64,000 nt of DNA from Corbicula japonica. Lineage: Eukaryota > Mollusca > Bivalvia > Venerida > Cyrenidae. The notes beneath the pieces were generated by a model. It worked only from the letters and a program-made list of their open reading frames with translations, made no database searches and was not told where the DNA came from. The position numbers and the translations under genes were made by a program. Numbering within the stretch: the first letter of the stretch is position 1; every line of letters starts with the position of its first letter. Positions 34,951 to 46,175 of this stretch are shown here, one piece after another. The stretch spans positions 310,001 through 374,000 of the forward strand of contig JAZAYU010000262.1 of the NCBI GenBank assembly GCA_038501625.1, in the 5' to 3' direction.

Positions 34951-35538
34951 TTTCGCATACCTGACTGATCTGTTACGTTTAATGAACACTGATCAACACG
35001 ATACTCGCCGGAGTTTAAACTGTTTAACTGATATTAAGCAATTGAGTTATGGTTTTAAGTAATGGCCTTTCCACTACGAGATTGACAATATTATAAATAA
35101 GTAGTACTAGGTTTGCTTTACAGGCATGATTGCGAATGCGCGGCAGCCATATTGGATATGACATATCCGGTGGTCATGAGGTAATATTGAAGTGAGGTAA
35201 TAACATGATCTTCCGGAAGTATACGGAGCAGACTCGTATACCCGATCTAGAGCTTGTTTTGCGTCCATTGAGGGTCAGAGATTCGGCTCTAGATGGAGAG
35301 AAAATTTCAATGACTTGCATAGCATTACATGAAACATTTTGAGACGTTTTGTTCGATACCATACACGACATGGTTTCGACTAGAAATAACGTAGATAATC
35401 CGTTTTTTTTCGGCATGAGTGATTTTGGTCTGTTTTGCTATTTGTCGTGAATATGCATCCAAAAGGACTGCACGCCCCGCCCCTAACAGTAAAGATTTTT
35501 TTGTGAGAGTGGATGTTGGTAGCATATTTAACAAATGG

Positions 35539-36280
35539 CCCGGTATATAAAGTGGGCGACGCCTATCGCGACGGCAACGGAAATAGCCAGATCGACCTGG
35601 GAACGAGAAATTTAAGAAACAGCAACGTCATTTCGGCAGTGGAAACGGTAGCATCCCGATGGCGACAAACTCGAATGGCTGTCTTATAGCGGCGCGGTGA
35701 GTATTCATTCAACCACGGCCTCTCGGGTGTGGAAAATCGCTCAGACAGGGTTAGCTCCGCCCTTCCCCCAACCCCCCCCCCCACCCCTCGGCATCCGCGA
35801 ACGAAGTAAGAATCGGGCATTGTAAGCGTCCATAAAAATTGATTGCTACATGTACATCACGGCCAAGGCTAAATCGGAAGGTTTTAAGAATACACCGGGT
35901 CAATTTTTAGTCGATGTTCCATATGATGTGAACATTAAGGGACCAATGGGAATGCGCTTTAGTTGAAATACCGATGGATTGCAGTTTCGAGCCAAAAAGC
36001 AACAGATTATACATGAGCGGCGAGTTTTGGAAGAATCTTACATCTTAAATAAAATGGGGACAAACAACAAGTACTAAGAAACGTAGAGGTCAAGTGGACA
36101 CAAAGTATCTCAACGAGCGTTATACAGACATAAACTACGTCCGGTGCCTGCACGGATTTCAACATTATTCGACATGGCGATTTAAAATGTTGGACGAAAG
36201 TCTAAAAACTGTGAACTTTAGTACAAATGATCTGCACGCACTATTACATTTTAGACAAAAACAAGGATGATATGTACATT
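35539..36280 (+). pseudogene. TATA-preceded open frame, unknown, broken
   Basis: A TATA-like GTATATAAAG (35541-35550) precedes a GC-rich stretch. From ATG 35850 a frame reads MYITAKAKSEGFKNTPGQF and continues to a TGA at 35964, then stays open for another 36 codons to a TAA at 36075. The amino-acid mix is protein-like (for example NIKGPMGMRFS before the stop), but I do not recognise it. It could be a remnant of the element's own gene, or chance. Confidence 0.25.
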
Positions 36281-36389
36281 TGTCAAATAAAATCTGATAA
36301 TGAAAAATTATGTTGTTGTTATATACCGTTTATATGTCAGTAATTTTATAATTTTAACAATAATACACATCCATTATGTTGTGGTTACA

Positions 36390-37075
36390 AAAAATGACAA
36401 ACTTTGAGTAGTTTTTGTCACACATTAACATAAAATGACACATGCTTAATCGTTTTTGACCCTTAACAATGTATTTTCCCGTATGGTCTTGAACAAAATT
36501 TGACATGGATTGACGCAAAAATGTCACACGTTGAACAGTTCTTTGTCACGCGTTATCACAAAAATGACACACATTGAATCATTTCTGACACTTAATAATA
36601 CATTTTCACGAAAGGTCCTAACAGTTTTTGTCATTGATTGACACAAAATCTTTACATGCTGAACAGTTTTTGTCACGCATAGATACAAAAATGACACTCG
36701 TTGAATCGTTTTTGACCTTTTACAATGTATTTTCCCATATGGTCCTGAACAAAATTTGTCATTGATTGACGCAAAAACGTCACACGTGTACAGTTTTTGT
36801 CACGCTTTAACAGAATTAACGTGACACTCGTTGAATAGTTTTTGACCTTAACAATGTATTTTCCCGTATGATCCTGAACAAAATTTGTCACGCATAACCA
36901 CAAAAATGACACACTTTGAACAGTTTTTGCATGCATAAACACAAAAATGACATTCGTTGTTTCGTTTTTGACCCTTCACTATGCATTTTCCCGTAAGGTC
37001 CTGAACATTGTTTGACACAAGAATGACACACGCTCAATAGGATTTTTACCCTTTTGTCTAAATTTAGAAACAGTG
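36390..37075. repeat. Tandem block 1, about 128-bp period
   Basis: About five units. Each carries a form of ACAATGTATTTTCCCGTA (near 36469, 36594, 36722, 36851 and 36979) and several AAAATGACAC or TTTTTGTCAC words in opposite senses. Confidence 0.8.
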
Positions 37076-37139
37076 TCATGGTTTTTTATTGTGATTGGCT
37101 GTTAATTTTAAGAAATCTCGTTATAGTTTTGAAGCTAGT

Positions 37140-37440
37140 TACTTTAACGAACATAGGCGATTTAATGAGTTTTCCATCAAGCGCACTGAATGAGAAATAG
37201 ACATGCCTCACTGCTATAATAGCCAATTTTGACTGCAGCTTTACGCCAGATCGCTATGGGCAATTAAATGAGTTTTCCATCAAGCGCACTTTACGCCTGA
37301 ACGCAAATTAGTCACGTATCGCCGCTATTTCGTCGATTTAATTACTTTTCAATCAAGCGCACTTTACACTGGAATGCAAAATAAACATGTCTCAATGCTT
37401 TTTCAGAGATTTAATGACTTTTCCCGCAATCGCAGCTTTA
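37140..37440. repeat. Tandem block 2, irregular
   Basis: Four occurrences of a GATTTAATGAGTTTTCCATC-like phrase, at about 37149, 37259, 37334 and 37407, three of them followed by AAGCGCACT. Confidence 0.65.
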
Positions 37441-37449
37441 AAACTGATC

Positions 37450-38530
37450 ATAAGACAAACACGTAGAAGTCAGATTTATGGTGAAACCGGAAGTGAAATC
37501 AGTCATGCGTATTATCTTCAGTATTTTCTTATATTTTGACATAATTTGGTGATGTTGGGTATCGTTTGAACGAGTTCGATGAGTAGATGTCAGTTATGTG
37601 GTAAAACCGTAAGTGAAATTAGTCATGCGTATCATCTTGATATAATTTAGTGATGTTGGGTATCGTTGGAACGAGTTCGATGAGAAGACGTAATATTTAT
37701 AGTCAAAACGGAAGTGAAATCATTCATGCGTATCATTTTCTGTATTATTTAGACATATTATAGTGATGTTGGGTATCATTGGAACGAGTTCGATGAGCAG
37801 AAGTCAGATTTATGGTCAAACCAGAAGTGAAATCAGTCACGCGTATCATCTTAAGTATTTGCTTATATTTTGACATTTTATAGTTATGTTGTGTATCGTT
37901 AGAACGAGTTCGATGAGGAGAAAGCAGTTTCTGTATTATTTAGACATATTATAGTGATGCTGGGTATCATTGGAACGAGTTCGATGAGCAAAAGTCAGAT
38001 TTATGGTCAAATCAGAAGTGAAATCAGTCACGCGTATCATCTTAAGTATTTGCTTATATTTTGACATTATATAGTTATGTTGTGTATCGTTAGAACGAGT
38101 TCGATGAGGAGAAAGCAGTTTTGTGGTAAAACAGAAAGTGAAATCATTCATGCGTAACATTTTCTGTATTTGCTTATATTTTGAAATAATATAGTGATGT
38201 TGGGTATCGTTGGAACAAGTTCGATGAGTAGAAGTCAGTTTTGTGGTAAAACCGGAAGTGAAATCAGTCATGCGTATCGTTTTCTGTACTTGCTTATATT
38301 TTCATATAATGTATGTGTTGAGTATCGTTGGAACGAGTTCAATGAGTAGAAGTCAGATTTATGGCTAAACCGGAAGTGAAATCAGTCATGCATATTATCT
38401 TCAGAATTTGCTTATATTTTGACATAATTTGGTGATGTTGGGTATCGTTTGAACGAGTTCGATGAGTAGTTGTCAGATTTATGGTTAAACCGGAAGTGAA
38501 ATCATTCATGCGTGATATCTTCAGTGTTAA
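37450..38530. repeat. Tandem block 3, about 119-bp period
   Basis: About nine occurrences of a GTTGGGTATCGTTGGAACGA-like phrase between 37553 and 38437, mostly 119 bp apart with some shorter units. Each is associated with GGAAGTGAAATCAGTCATGC. Confidence 0.85.
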
Positions 38531-39072
38531 GTCATCATTTACAAAAATCAGTCATGTGTGAAATCAGTTATCGAACGGTATGTATTCTATACCAGTAAAT
38601 GCGCCAATCCAAAATTTATAGGTTTATCACTTACCTTTGATGAAATAGATGAAAAAGGAACTTTGAAATCCACGACACATAGCAAAACAGACCGAAATCA
38701 ATCATGCGGAACAAACAGATTATCTACGTTAGTTTTAATCGAAACCATGTCGTGTAAGGTATCTAACAAAACGTCTCAAAATGTTCTATGTAATGCTTTG
38801 CAAATCATTGACATTTTCTCTCCATCTTGAGCCGAATCCCCGACCCTCAATGGACGCGAAACAAGCTCTAGATCGGGTATATGAGTCAGCTCCGTAGACG
38901 ACTTCCGGGAGATCATGTTATTCTAAATGTCATTCTGAAAATAACGCGGTGATGTCATTCTAACTATAAAATCGCACATGCGCACTACCGCTAATATAAC
39001 CTCATGATCACAGGATATGAGTTATATCCAATATGGCCGCCGCAGTCATGCCTTTAAATCGACCCTAATACT

Positions 39073-39471
39073 GCCGATATAAATAATGGTTTAATTTTTG
39101 TTTTGCCTGTTGCCTGACATTTCATCGATAAGATGATTTAGAACATCACGTAGATGGTCAGTCCCTTTTGGTATAAATACCGGGCTGAATTGAGAGTCCG
39201 GCACGCTTCTCTTTAATCCGCACAAGATTCCCTATTGCCGTCACGGAAGTGCGAGCGAGAATGACAAATTGGGTTTCACAAATTTGTATCGGGTTAATTT
39301 TTCTTATGCAGTGGAATAAGCAACCGGGCATTTGTAACATTTCCTTATTGATGGAAAATAATAACTGTGGAAAATTACTCACAGCGTTAAATGTTATGGA
39401 ATATTTTCAAACTTGTAAAGTCGATAAATTTTTACATTAAAATTGAAACTAGGACATGTACTTTGTTCAAT
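39073..39471. other. Spacer with TATA-like motif
   Basis: Contains GGTATAAATACCGGG (39170-39184) followed by moderately GC-rich sequence, which is compatible with a promoter or an LTR fragment. No coding product recognised. Confidence 0.3.
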
Positions 39472-40892
39472 ATAGGACTGAAAATTATGAAATTGACAAT
39501 TTTTCCGCTCCCGATCCTAAAGTCATCTATAACCGATCCGAATCCATTCCCATTGCGACCCAATTCAATTCGATTGCATCCAATATTTTCGCTCCAGACA
39601 ATGCGCTCCAATCGATCTTTACACTCAAAACGATTATTCCCTATTTTCGCTCCCTATTTTCATTTTTCATTACTTATCACGCATCTCGCGCTCAATAAAC
39701 ATTTCAGTCTGTGACATTTTTCTTATTTGCAGTATGGTTATTTGTTTAATTTTATTGATTAAAAGCCGTGGTTACTGAGGAAGTACATCAGTTTAATGTA
39801 AGCGTTTATTGCATTGAAGTTTTAAATTTCGGCGTAAAATAACACCCGATAGTGAGATTTAAATTCATTTAAAACGTTAATAAATCGTGCTGGTTTGGCG
39901 TAAATCAAGTCAGTAAATGCTTTAGAACTGTAGTCAACATCAAGCATTAAATAAAACTTTTTAGCGTAAATTTATGCTGTATGGAGTAGCAATACATACA
40001 GAATATACCGTTGTTGAGCTAAAACTTTTTTTAGCGTAAATGTACGCAGAAATATTGCAGTTTTGAAAGACTTAATATTTAAGAATATTCTTTCCGTTAT
40101 TGTAATTTACGCTGTTAGATAGGAGTAAAAGTGATTGTCATGTGCTGAAAATTGATAACAAAATAATTTAAAATAAAATGTGAATGTCATGTATACTTCT
40201 TCGTCTTTCACCGCACCGAAATTTTTTTCTTTTAATTTCGGACAGCGCTTTATGGTTTTATATTTCATACTAGACATAACAAATGTTCACGTACACAATC
40301 GTTTATAAGTATTACATGTAGTACATGTATACATTTCAATCGCGAATCGCCTTTCTAAATAAAACATAGATTCACGGCATAATGTAGCATGGGTGAATGT
40401 ACCTGTAAATTATTTCTGACTTTGTCATGCTTGTGTAAGGTAAATCGTAACGTAGTTTTTAATTAATTTACGCTTAAAGGGCACTTAATACAAAATGTTT
40501 TAAGAATCTAACTTCAATAATATTATGCGAGTGAATGGCAAACTCATCATTATCTATTATATGTCTTTAATTGTATCCATATAATTATCGCTAAATTAGT
40601 TTTTATTACTAGAGTTTGATAGCAAAACGATATTAAAGAATCGGTAGAAGCGATTAGGATCGCTACTTTATATATATCTGATAAACTATAAATAGAAGCT
40701 ATTTGATCTGTCAAAACGCCCTGGTCGTTTCACTCCAAGCGATCTAAACGCTCTAAGAGATTCGTTTCGATTCCATTCCGTTTCTAATTCGATTGCGCTT
40801 TATTGCGCTCCTAACGGTAACCGATTTGCAGTCCGTTTCCGATCCTCTTCCGATCCCATTGTCAATTTCATGATTTTCAGGACTGTAATTCC
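39472..40892. mobile_element. 1.4 kb element with 26-bp inverted ends
   Basis: The left end near 39475 reads GACTGAAAATTATGAAATTG and the right end near 40865-40890 is its near-complement. Inside both ends lie sections rich in CGATCC/CGATTC-type words (39515-39650 and 40740-40860). The middle is AT-rich and non-coding. This is a non-autonomous DNA transposon of unresolved class. Confidence 0.6.
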
Positions 40893-41404
40893 GAGAAGTT
40901 TGACAATACTAAAACAAGTTAATCGAACTGATTTACCGGCGCATAGTGGTACATGCGTGATTTAGGAGCTGTGACATCAGGATTCTTGGAGTTTCAGACG
41001 TTCCGAAAGCAGAGCAGCGGATACGTAGAACATCAGTGGCAGTAGCAGACCGTCAAACAGTTAGTTTCTTTCCTTTCAGCAAACGTTTTTCTTTTACCGA
41101 GACCGGACGACAATAGTGACGAGGGCAACGACGACGACAACGATTTCGAAATAATTTTATTTGATTATTATTTTTAAAAATATTTAAAATTTTGTAAAAC
41201 AAATGTTTCAATATTGTTTAATTGTAAAATTGCAGCCCGCACTGCCTTGTGGAGTTCTTTCGAGTCCACAGAGCAGCTATCAAAGTCAGAGTCAGCTGAA
41301 GCAAGTAAAAGGAGGTTGCCTGAAACCGGAACCAGGTCAGAATATTTACTTTACCTCGGGCCCTTGACCTATTTGCCTAATAATTAAGTTATTTCCTAGT
41401 TATG
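40893..41404 (+). other. Possible LTR or leader of the next Ty3 remnant
   Basis: Less AT-rich than its surroundings and directly upstream of the Gag-like frame. I could not find a second LTR or a primer-binding site. Confidence 0.3.
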
Positions 41405-43340
41405 TGTAGGTTCTTAGGAGCTAAAAAGAAAATGTCGACCGCACCACAATAACCGGCACCTTTTCAAGTCTTAACGGAGAGCCTATTAAGCTTACCGGAA
41501 ACAATATTCGCAAATACTGCATCGTCACAGTTACCACGATTCTCAGGCAAGTCGTCAGAATTTCAAGATTGGAAACTTGTATTAGAAATAAACTTTATAC
41601 TGCATAACTGTGATGAAAATCGAAAAATTAAGGTTACGTTTAAAACTTTGGAGGGGCCAGTTTGCGATTTTTTGAAAAGATATTTAACAGACAACAATAC
41701 CGTAAGATTCGAACAGTTGAAGACAGAACTAAGGTTATGCTATGGCGAGATTACAGACCCGCAATACGCTCTTAAGTTACTACGTAATGTAAGGAGGTGG
41801 CCAGGGGAAAAATATCGCGACTTATGGAGAAAGAATACTCTTGCTAGATAAAGACGCTTGTAAGGATGACCTTGATATCACTAATCCCATGCAACGGGTC
41901 CTCATATTAGGTCAATTCACTGATGGACTGTTGAGTGACGCCGTTAGGGTAAAACTGATTCGCGGAAACCCGACCAATCTAAGTAAGGTAGTAAATCTCG
42001 CTTTTCGAGAACAAAATTTTCTAAAACGAATACATAATAGGAGAGGGTACGCACATGACGTCACTTTTCAAGCTACTCATTAACCAATGGAGGTGGATCA
42101 TGCGCGACGACGCACAAATGCATGATCTGCGGTAGGAAAAATCACGCGACTAAAGATTGTCGAGCGATTAGAGCCGTATCTCAAAATAACGAGCGTCAAA
42201 GTAACGATAAGTTATGAAAATGTTCGGAATGTGGTCATTTGAGGCGGAATTGTCCAAAACAAAAAGTTTTAACTAGCAAAAACCCCACGATCTTGGGGAA
42301 TTGTTTTGAAAAGGCCGTTTCTTTTAAAATCCCAGACAATCCCACTTCGTGCCTATTAAAATTCGATAGAAATATTAAAATAAGAGGATAAATTGATACT
42401 GGAAGCGGGGTCATCTAACTTAGCGAAAGGATTTTTAATCAAATTCCTTCAAGGTCAAGTCCCAATAAAACAAATATTAGTTTACAATCTGTTAGTCGCA
42501 GTAGTATTGACGTTATTGGGTCCGAAGACTTTTACTTGATTAATAGAAAAACAAAAAATGATTTGAAACTAATAAGAATAAACGGGGGGTATATACCAAT
42601 AAAAAAAACATTCATATAGTAAATATACATGTCCGCAGCTGTCACGTCACCTGCCACGATAATTGTTCAACCGTTTACTACAGTAACAATGACGAGAAAG
42701 GTCAAAAACCACGACTCCGTGAAGTTCGGCAAATATCAGTTACAACCAGTAGCCGACTGTTTTGACGATCTCCACGGGCTGTCCTTGGCTGACAGCTTAG
42801 TCTCATTAAAACGTAATAGAAAACTCCCGCTATGAATTATTAATAACACTGGTCAAACAATGAAAATTATGAAGTCTAGTATTGTACAGTAGGCAGTTTA
42901 GACAAAATATCCGAGGTAAAATAAATTAATTCTTTAGTAAAAGAGGAGGAAAATGTGACCTCCAATGAGTCTGAAGACTGAATTAGAGTTCAGTTTTCAC
43001 CCGAAGTACCGACACATTATTAAACCACTTCTCGAAAAAAATAGAGGCCTCTCCGCAAAAAGCGACAAACTCCTACTGCTGCCATTTAAGCTACAATTGA
43101 TACTGGAGATCATAAGCCTATGAAATTGAGACCATATCCAACGTCGATTAAACACCAATAGAAGAAATGCTCGAAGCAAAAGTAATTGAGCTGTACAATG
43201 CTCCTTGAATTTCTGGTAGTCCTAATTTAGAAGTCGAATAGTAGCTTACGATTATGCGTAGACTAGACAGTTAAATAAGATCATAAAAGACGACGCATGC
43301 AGAATTGCTGACCTGATTGTTCTGTTGGAGTCAATTCGCC
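41405..43340 (+). mobile_element. Ty3/gypsy gag-protease-RT remnant, plus strand
   Basis: In order there are a Gag-like segment (LPRFSGKSSEFQDWKL near 41535-41580 and then a helical region), two CCHC zinc knuckles, a retroviral-type protease motif and the beginning of RT. The first knuckle (42119-42160, CMICGRKNHATKDC) has exact spacing. The second (42221-42253, CSECGHLRRNC) lacks three residues. The protease motif IDTGSGVI is at 42392-42415, flanked on both sides by in-frame TAA codons. RT fragments (for example LNKIIKDDA near 43270-43300) follow in broken frames. The sequence ends abruptly before the RT catalytic site, so the element is dead and 3'-truncated. Confidence 0.8.
41648..42083 (+). 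pseudogene. Ty3/gypsy Gag-like capsid region
   Basis: Two overlapping open frames read a helical capsid-like product, including LKTELRLCYGEITDPQYALK and then QRVLILGQFTDGLLSDAVRV, with one frame change near 41840. Order and neighbours identify it as Gag upstream of the zinc knuckles. Residue-level family detail is beyond what I can see. Confidence 0.65.
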
Positions 43341-43379
43341 AATTTGTATTTGTGAGTTCGTATGAGAACCTGTTGGGAA

Positions 43380-43612
43380 AAGTGTGAGGTTGGTGCTCCT
43401 CGAACCCGGTTTTCCCAGTGGCAAGTTATTTTGCCACCGATCGTTCCAAGGCGTTAACCAATCGGGAGCTCACTTTCGTTAATTGTTTGTTGCATCTACT
43501 TTTTAAACTGATTATTGTAAAACCATGCTCTCTTCGCCTCTCTGCTCTTTGGCTTTGCGGGGAGGATGTATTTGCTGGATGTGGCCATTCCTGATATGCA
43601 TATTTCAGTTTG
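43380..43612 (+). repeat. Interspersed repeat family, copy 3
   Basis: Runs from AAGTGTGAGGTTGGTGC to TGGCCATTCCTGATATGCAT, with GATCGTTCCAAGGCG and CATGCTCTC in between. Same order as the copies at 17600 and 52588. Confidence 0.75.
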
Positions 43613-44007
43613 TCAACAAGACGCCCTAAACAAAAAACGATAATTGATAATGATAAGATGCGGGGTTACTGCACTGGAATGGTAAATGGCAAAATATAAG
43701 CCCCTTTGGTTTAACCAGGTTCTTAAATGCATCATATCGATTCACCCAAAAGGTTCTTACATGTACATATACTAATCAGGTTGCAGTTTTGAATTAAGTC
43801 TAGTCCGTGCTTCCGTCAATGCGACTGACCCGATAATTACACATTCAAATCAATTTTTCCTGCTACATTTGTTTTAATAGGCGGCGATGTGATTTCAATG
43901 CGAGAAGAAACAATGAAGGTTAACTAACTTCCGACAGATGTTAAAAATCTATAATGTTATAATGTTACACTAAAAGTAATCAAATTGTATTTATTTTTAT
44001 TATTCAG
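43613..44007 (+). other. Intron upstream of the two-exon gene
   Basis: AT-rich, and ends in a long pyrimidine-rich tract and CAG acceptor at 44005-44007. No further exon recognised. Confidence 0.5.
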
Positions 44008-44265
44008 CTGAACTGACAACAGATAAACCTCTACAAAGAAGGCCTGAAATTAATGTCGAAGTTGTTGTTCCTTCTCCATCCGGAGGTATCAACGAGTTTT
44101 TGTCAGCTCTGAAAAACATTATGAAGCGGTATAACATGTCTCTAGTAGAATGTTCCGTTCAGCATCTAAATGAAGATGAGAATAGTGGAAAACGAGTTTT
44201 TGTTGTATGCAACAACCACTCGAGATTACACGATGATATAAAGAATACCTTGGCCTCCGTAAAAC
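44008..44265 (+). CDS. Unrecognised protein, penultimate exon
   Basis: Opened by a strong acceptor (TTTTTATTATTCAG) and closed by an ideal donor AAAC|GTAAGT (GT at 44266). Reading in phase from the second codon gives 85 codons: a basic and polar start, EINVEVVVPSPSGGI, a helix (LSALKNIMKRYNMSL), an acidic loop (HLNEDENSGK), a strand VFVVCNNHSR and a second helix DDIKNTLASV. The alternation of hydrophobic strands and amphipathic helices suggests an alpha/beta (Rossmann- or TIR-like) fold. I do not recognise the family. The first codon needs one base from an upstream exon that I did not find. It lies directly downstream of a Ty3 remnant and a short repeat. Confidence 0.6.
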
Positions 44266-45047
44266 GTAAGTTCACACTAATTTCAACCAATGACAGGTGT
44301 TATAAAAGAAAACAAAACGGTAAAGGGTGATAGATATGGTCAATTTCCTGTACAAAAATACGGGCGACTGCGGAATTACTTATTAACACATACTGTTATG
44401 TGTGTAACAAACCTTAGTCAGATATTAACCTGAGTAAGATGCCGAGCATATCCGATTTGGTATTTATTAAAAGTTTCGTAAGATAAATGACTAAGTCTGA
44501 AAAAAACATTTATTATTCTGCAACGTCCTGTTGATCGGAGTGTATGAGTTTTGGTAAATGTGGTTAAAGTCTGTCAAAATGGCACAGTAATAATAATAAT
44601 GTTGTGTATTGTTAAAGCCCTCGTGTATTTGTATCAAGAATCTCGATTACTCAATCATGAAACCTGACTAAGTATCAAAAGTGTTAAAAACGTGATATGG
44701 GTATTCCGTCATCACTTGAGGATTTTGAAAGCTTGAATTCGAAAATAGCCGTTTCTAATAGTAATAATAATTGTTTCCATAGATAATTTATGTTGTAAAT
44801 GCTTCCATACCTACTTTGTGTTTTTGTAAATGTTTCCATACTTAAAACATGTTCGATATTTGATTACATAGGCAGTGAATTTCTACCACTTATACTGTAC
44901 CACTACTTGCTCAGAGGCGGATGAGTCGGGGCTGTTCGATTTCTTAGCCGAGCCTTAATTATGTAATATCATATTGGTTATTTTGTATTTGGCGTTCAAG
45001 ATATTTGAAATATTTTAGAGATTGAATAATTTTGGTGTTTTTTTCAG

Positions 45048-45373
45048 CTGCAAGATATCGTCAAATCATCTTGCTTGTTGTGCACATGCAACGTGAAAAA
45101 TATCTTCCAACAACAGCGTCTTACGTACTGTTGAAGAACACTGAGGAGCGCAAACAATTGTGTAATATTTTGGATATAGCATTTGACAAATATTACGGTG
45201 TTAATGGTATATATGAGTGCGAGATGAATAAAGGGGTGTTCGATGCCATTCGAGGGATCATGGAAGAAATCCATTTTCTAATAGAAGTTGAAAATGAAGA
45301 AAGAAAGCCAGAGAAAAAGTTTGAAATGATGAATGGGAGGAAACAGCGAAAAGGTCTACATGAGTCAAAATAA
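45048..45373 (+). CDS. Unrecognised protein, last exon
   Basis: The acceptor TTTTTTTCAG (ends 45047) is in phase 1, matching the phase-1 donor of the previous exon. The joined codon is followed by ARYRQIILLVVHMQREKYL, then a helical segment (NTEERKQLCNILDIAFDKYY), the loop GVNGIYECEMNKGVFDAIRG and a lysine/glutamate-rich tail, to a TAA at 45371-45373. The strand IILLVVH pairs conceptually with VFVVC of the previous exon, as in a parallel-sheet domain. Splice signals, codon composition and phase agreement support a real gene. Function unknown; intracellular location is likely because no signal peptide or membrane segment is seen. Confidence 0.65.
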
Positions 45374-45989
45374 CTAATATTATAATCAGTCACGACTTGA
45401 CAAAAATGATTTACGTATTTTACTTGAAGTTTATATTCATATCTGGAAGTGCCACACGGAGAAGACCGATCTTCATTGTAGGTTTCGGTTGAAGTTCTGA
45501 TTTTTGCAGTTTTTCTATTGATATCCCCGCTATCATCTGATTGCATTAAATGGTTTAATTTATCACCTGATACCTTATATAAATGTAATTTCGAAGTTAT
45601 GACTGTTTTCTGAAATTCTAAAAAAGTCCATGTTTGCGAACTGTTGACCGGTCAATAGTTTCGACTGTTTCCCTCGTGTGCTCTGACGTCATGATGTCAT
45701 GTGGAACAGTAAAGAAACAAATTGACTCCAATGCTTATTTCTCCATAAATAAAACGTGGTGAAGTTTTAAAACAAATTAAAATTTTGTCAGCAAAATGAC
45801 AGTTTCCTTAAGATTTTTTGATGAAATAACAGAGAAAAACAATATGAAAACCTACCGACATAAAAAAATGTTGACAGTGTGACATAGTTACAAGATTGTT
45901 AAATTAAAAAAAAACAACGTTTAATTAAAAAAATATTTGCAAAAAAAAATTCTTGTTCCATTTTCATATGTAAGTACTGTTAAAACAGT
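45374..45989. other. 3' flank, no gene seen
   Basis: AT-rich, with possible polyadenylation-like AATAAA words (near 45749). Nothing else recognised. Confidence 0.4.
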
Positions 45990-46175
45990 AATTGATCAGG
46001 TAATAAAACAGTTACTTCGTATTTGATTTGGGAACAGTCAAACAGTTGTCCCTCGGTGTCGGGGATAGTGTTTTGAACTGTTGCCCGAGGCAGTCGGCCT
46101 CTATCCCCTCCACCTCGGGCCAACATTTTGACTGTTCCCAAATCACATATGAAATAACTGTATACTGGTTAATAA
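45990..46175. repeat. Long imperfect hairpin
   Basis: The outer arms ATTTGGGAACAGTCAAA (near 46025) and TTTGACTGTTCCCAAAT (near 46129) are exact complements. Pairing continues outward through AACAGTTACTTCGTAT-like sequence and inward through CCCTCGGTG...GGGGATAG with its complement. It is a compact foldback of about 185 nt, either a small MITE or a structured RNA locus. Confidence 0.7.

Larger units (their letters stand above)
35103..39072. mobile_element. 3.97 kb element with long inverted ends and satellite interior
   Basis: The left segment 35103-35440 and the right segment 38665-39072 are inverted repeats of more than 300 bp with substitutions and indels. Anchors include CATATTGGATAT with ATATCCAATATG, GATCTAGAGCTTGTTT with its complement, and AACGTAGATAATC with its complement. 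The outer ends read AGTA on the left and TACT on the right. Between them lie a TATA-containing GC-rich segment, a short broken open frame and three different tandem-repeat blocks. Long inverted ends are seen in Polinton/Maverick and several other DNA elements, but no diagnostic protein is visible, so this could be a non-autonomous derivative. No clear target duplication was found. Confidence 0.75.

Noticed and set aside
35563..35820. Minus-strand open frame in the GC-rich segment of the 35-39 kb element
   Set aside because: Glycine/arginine-rich product from a C-run. No codon bias and no splice context.
36673..38271. Repetitive open frames with TFCFTTKL- and HTGKYIVK-like repeats
   Set aside because: Produced by tandem satellite units whose length allows a frame to stay open. 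The units drift with no sign of coding constraint.
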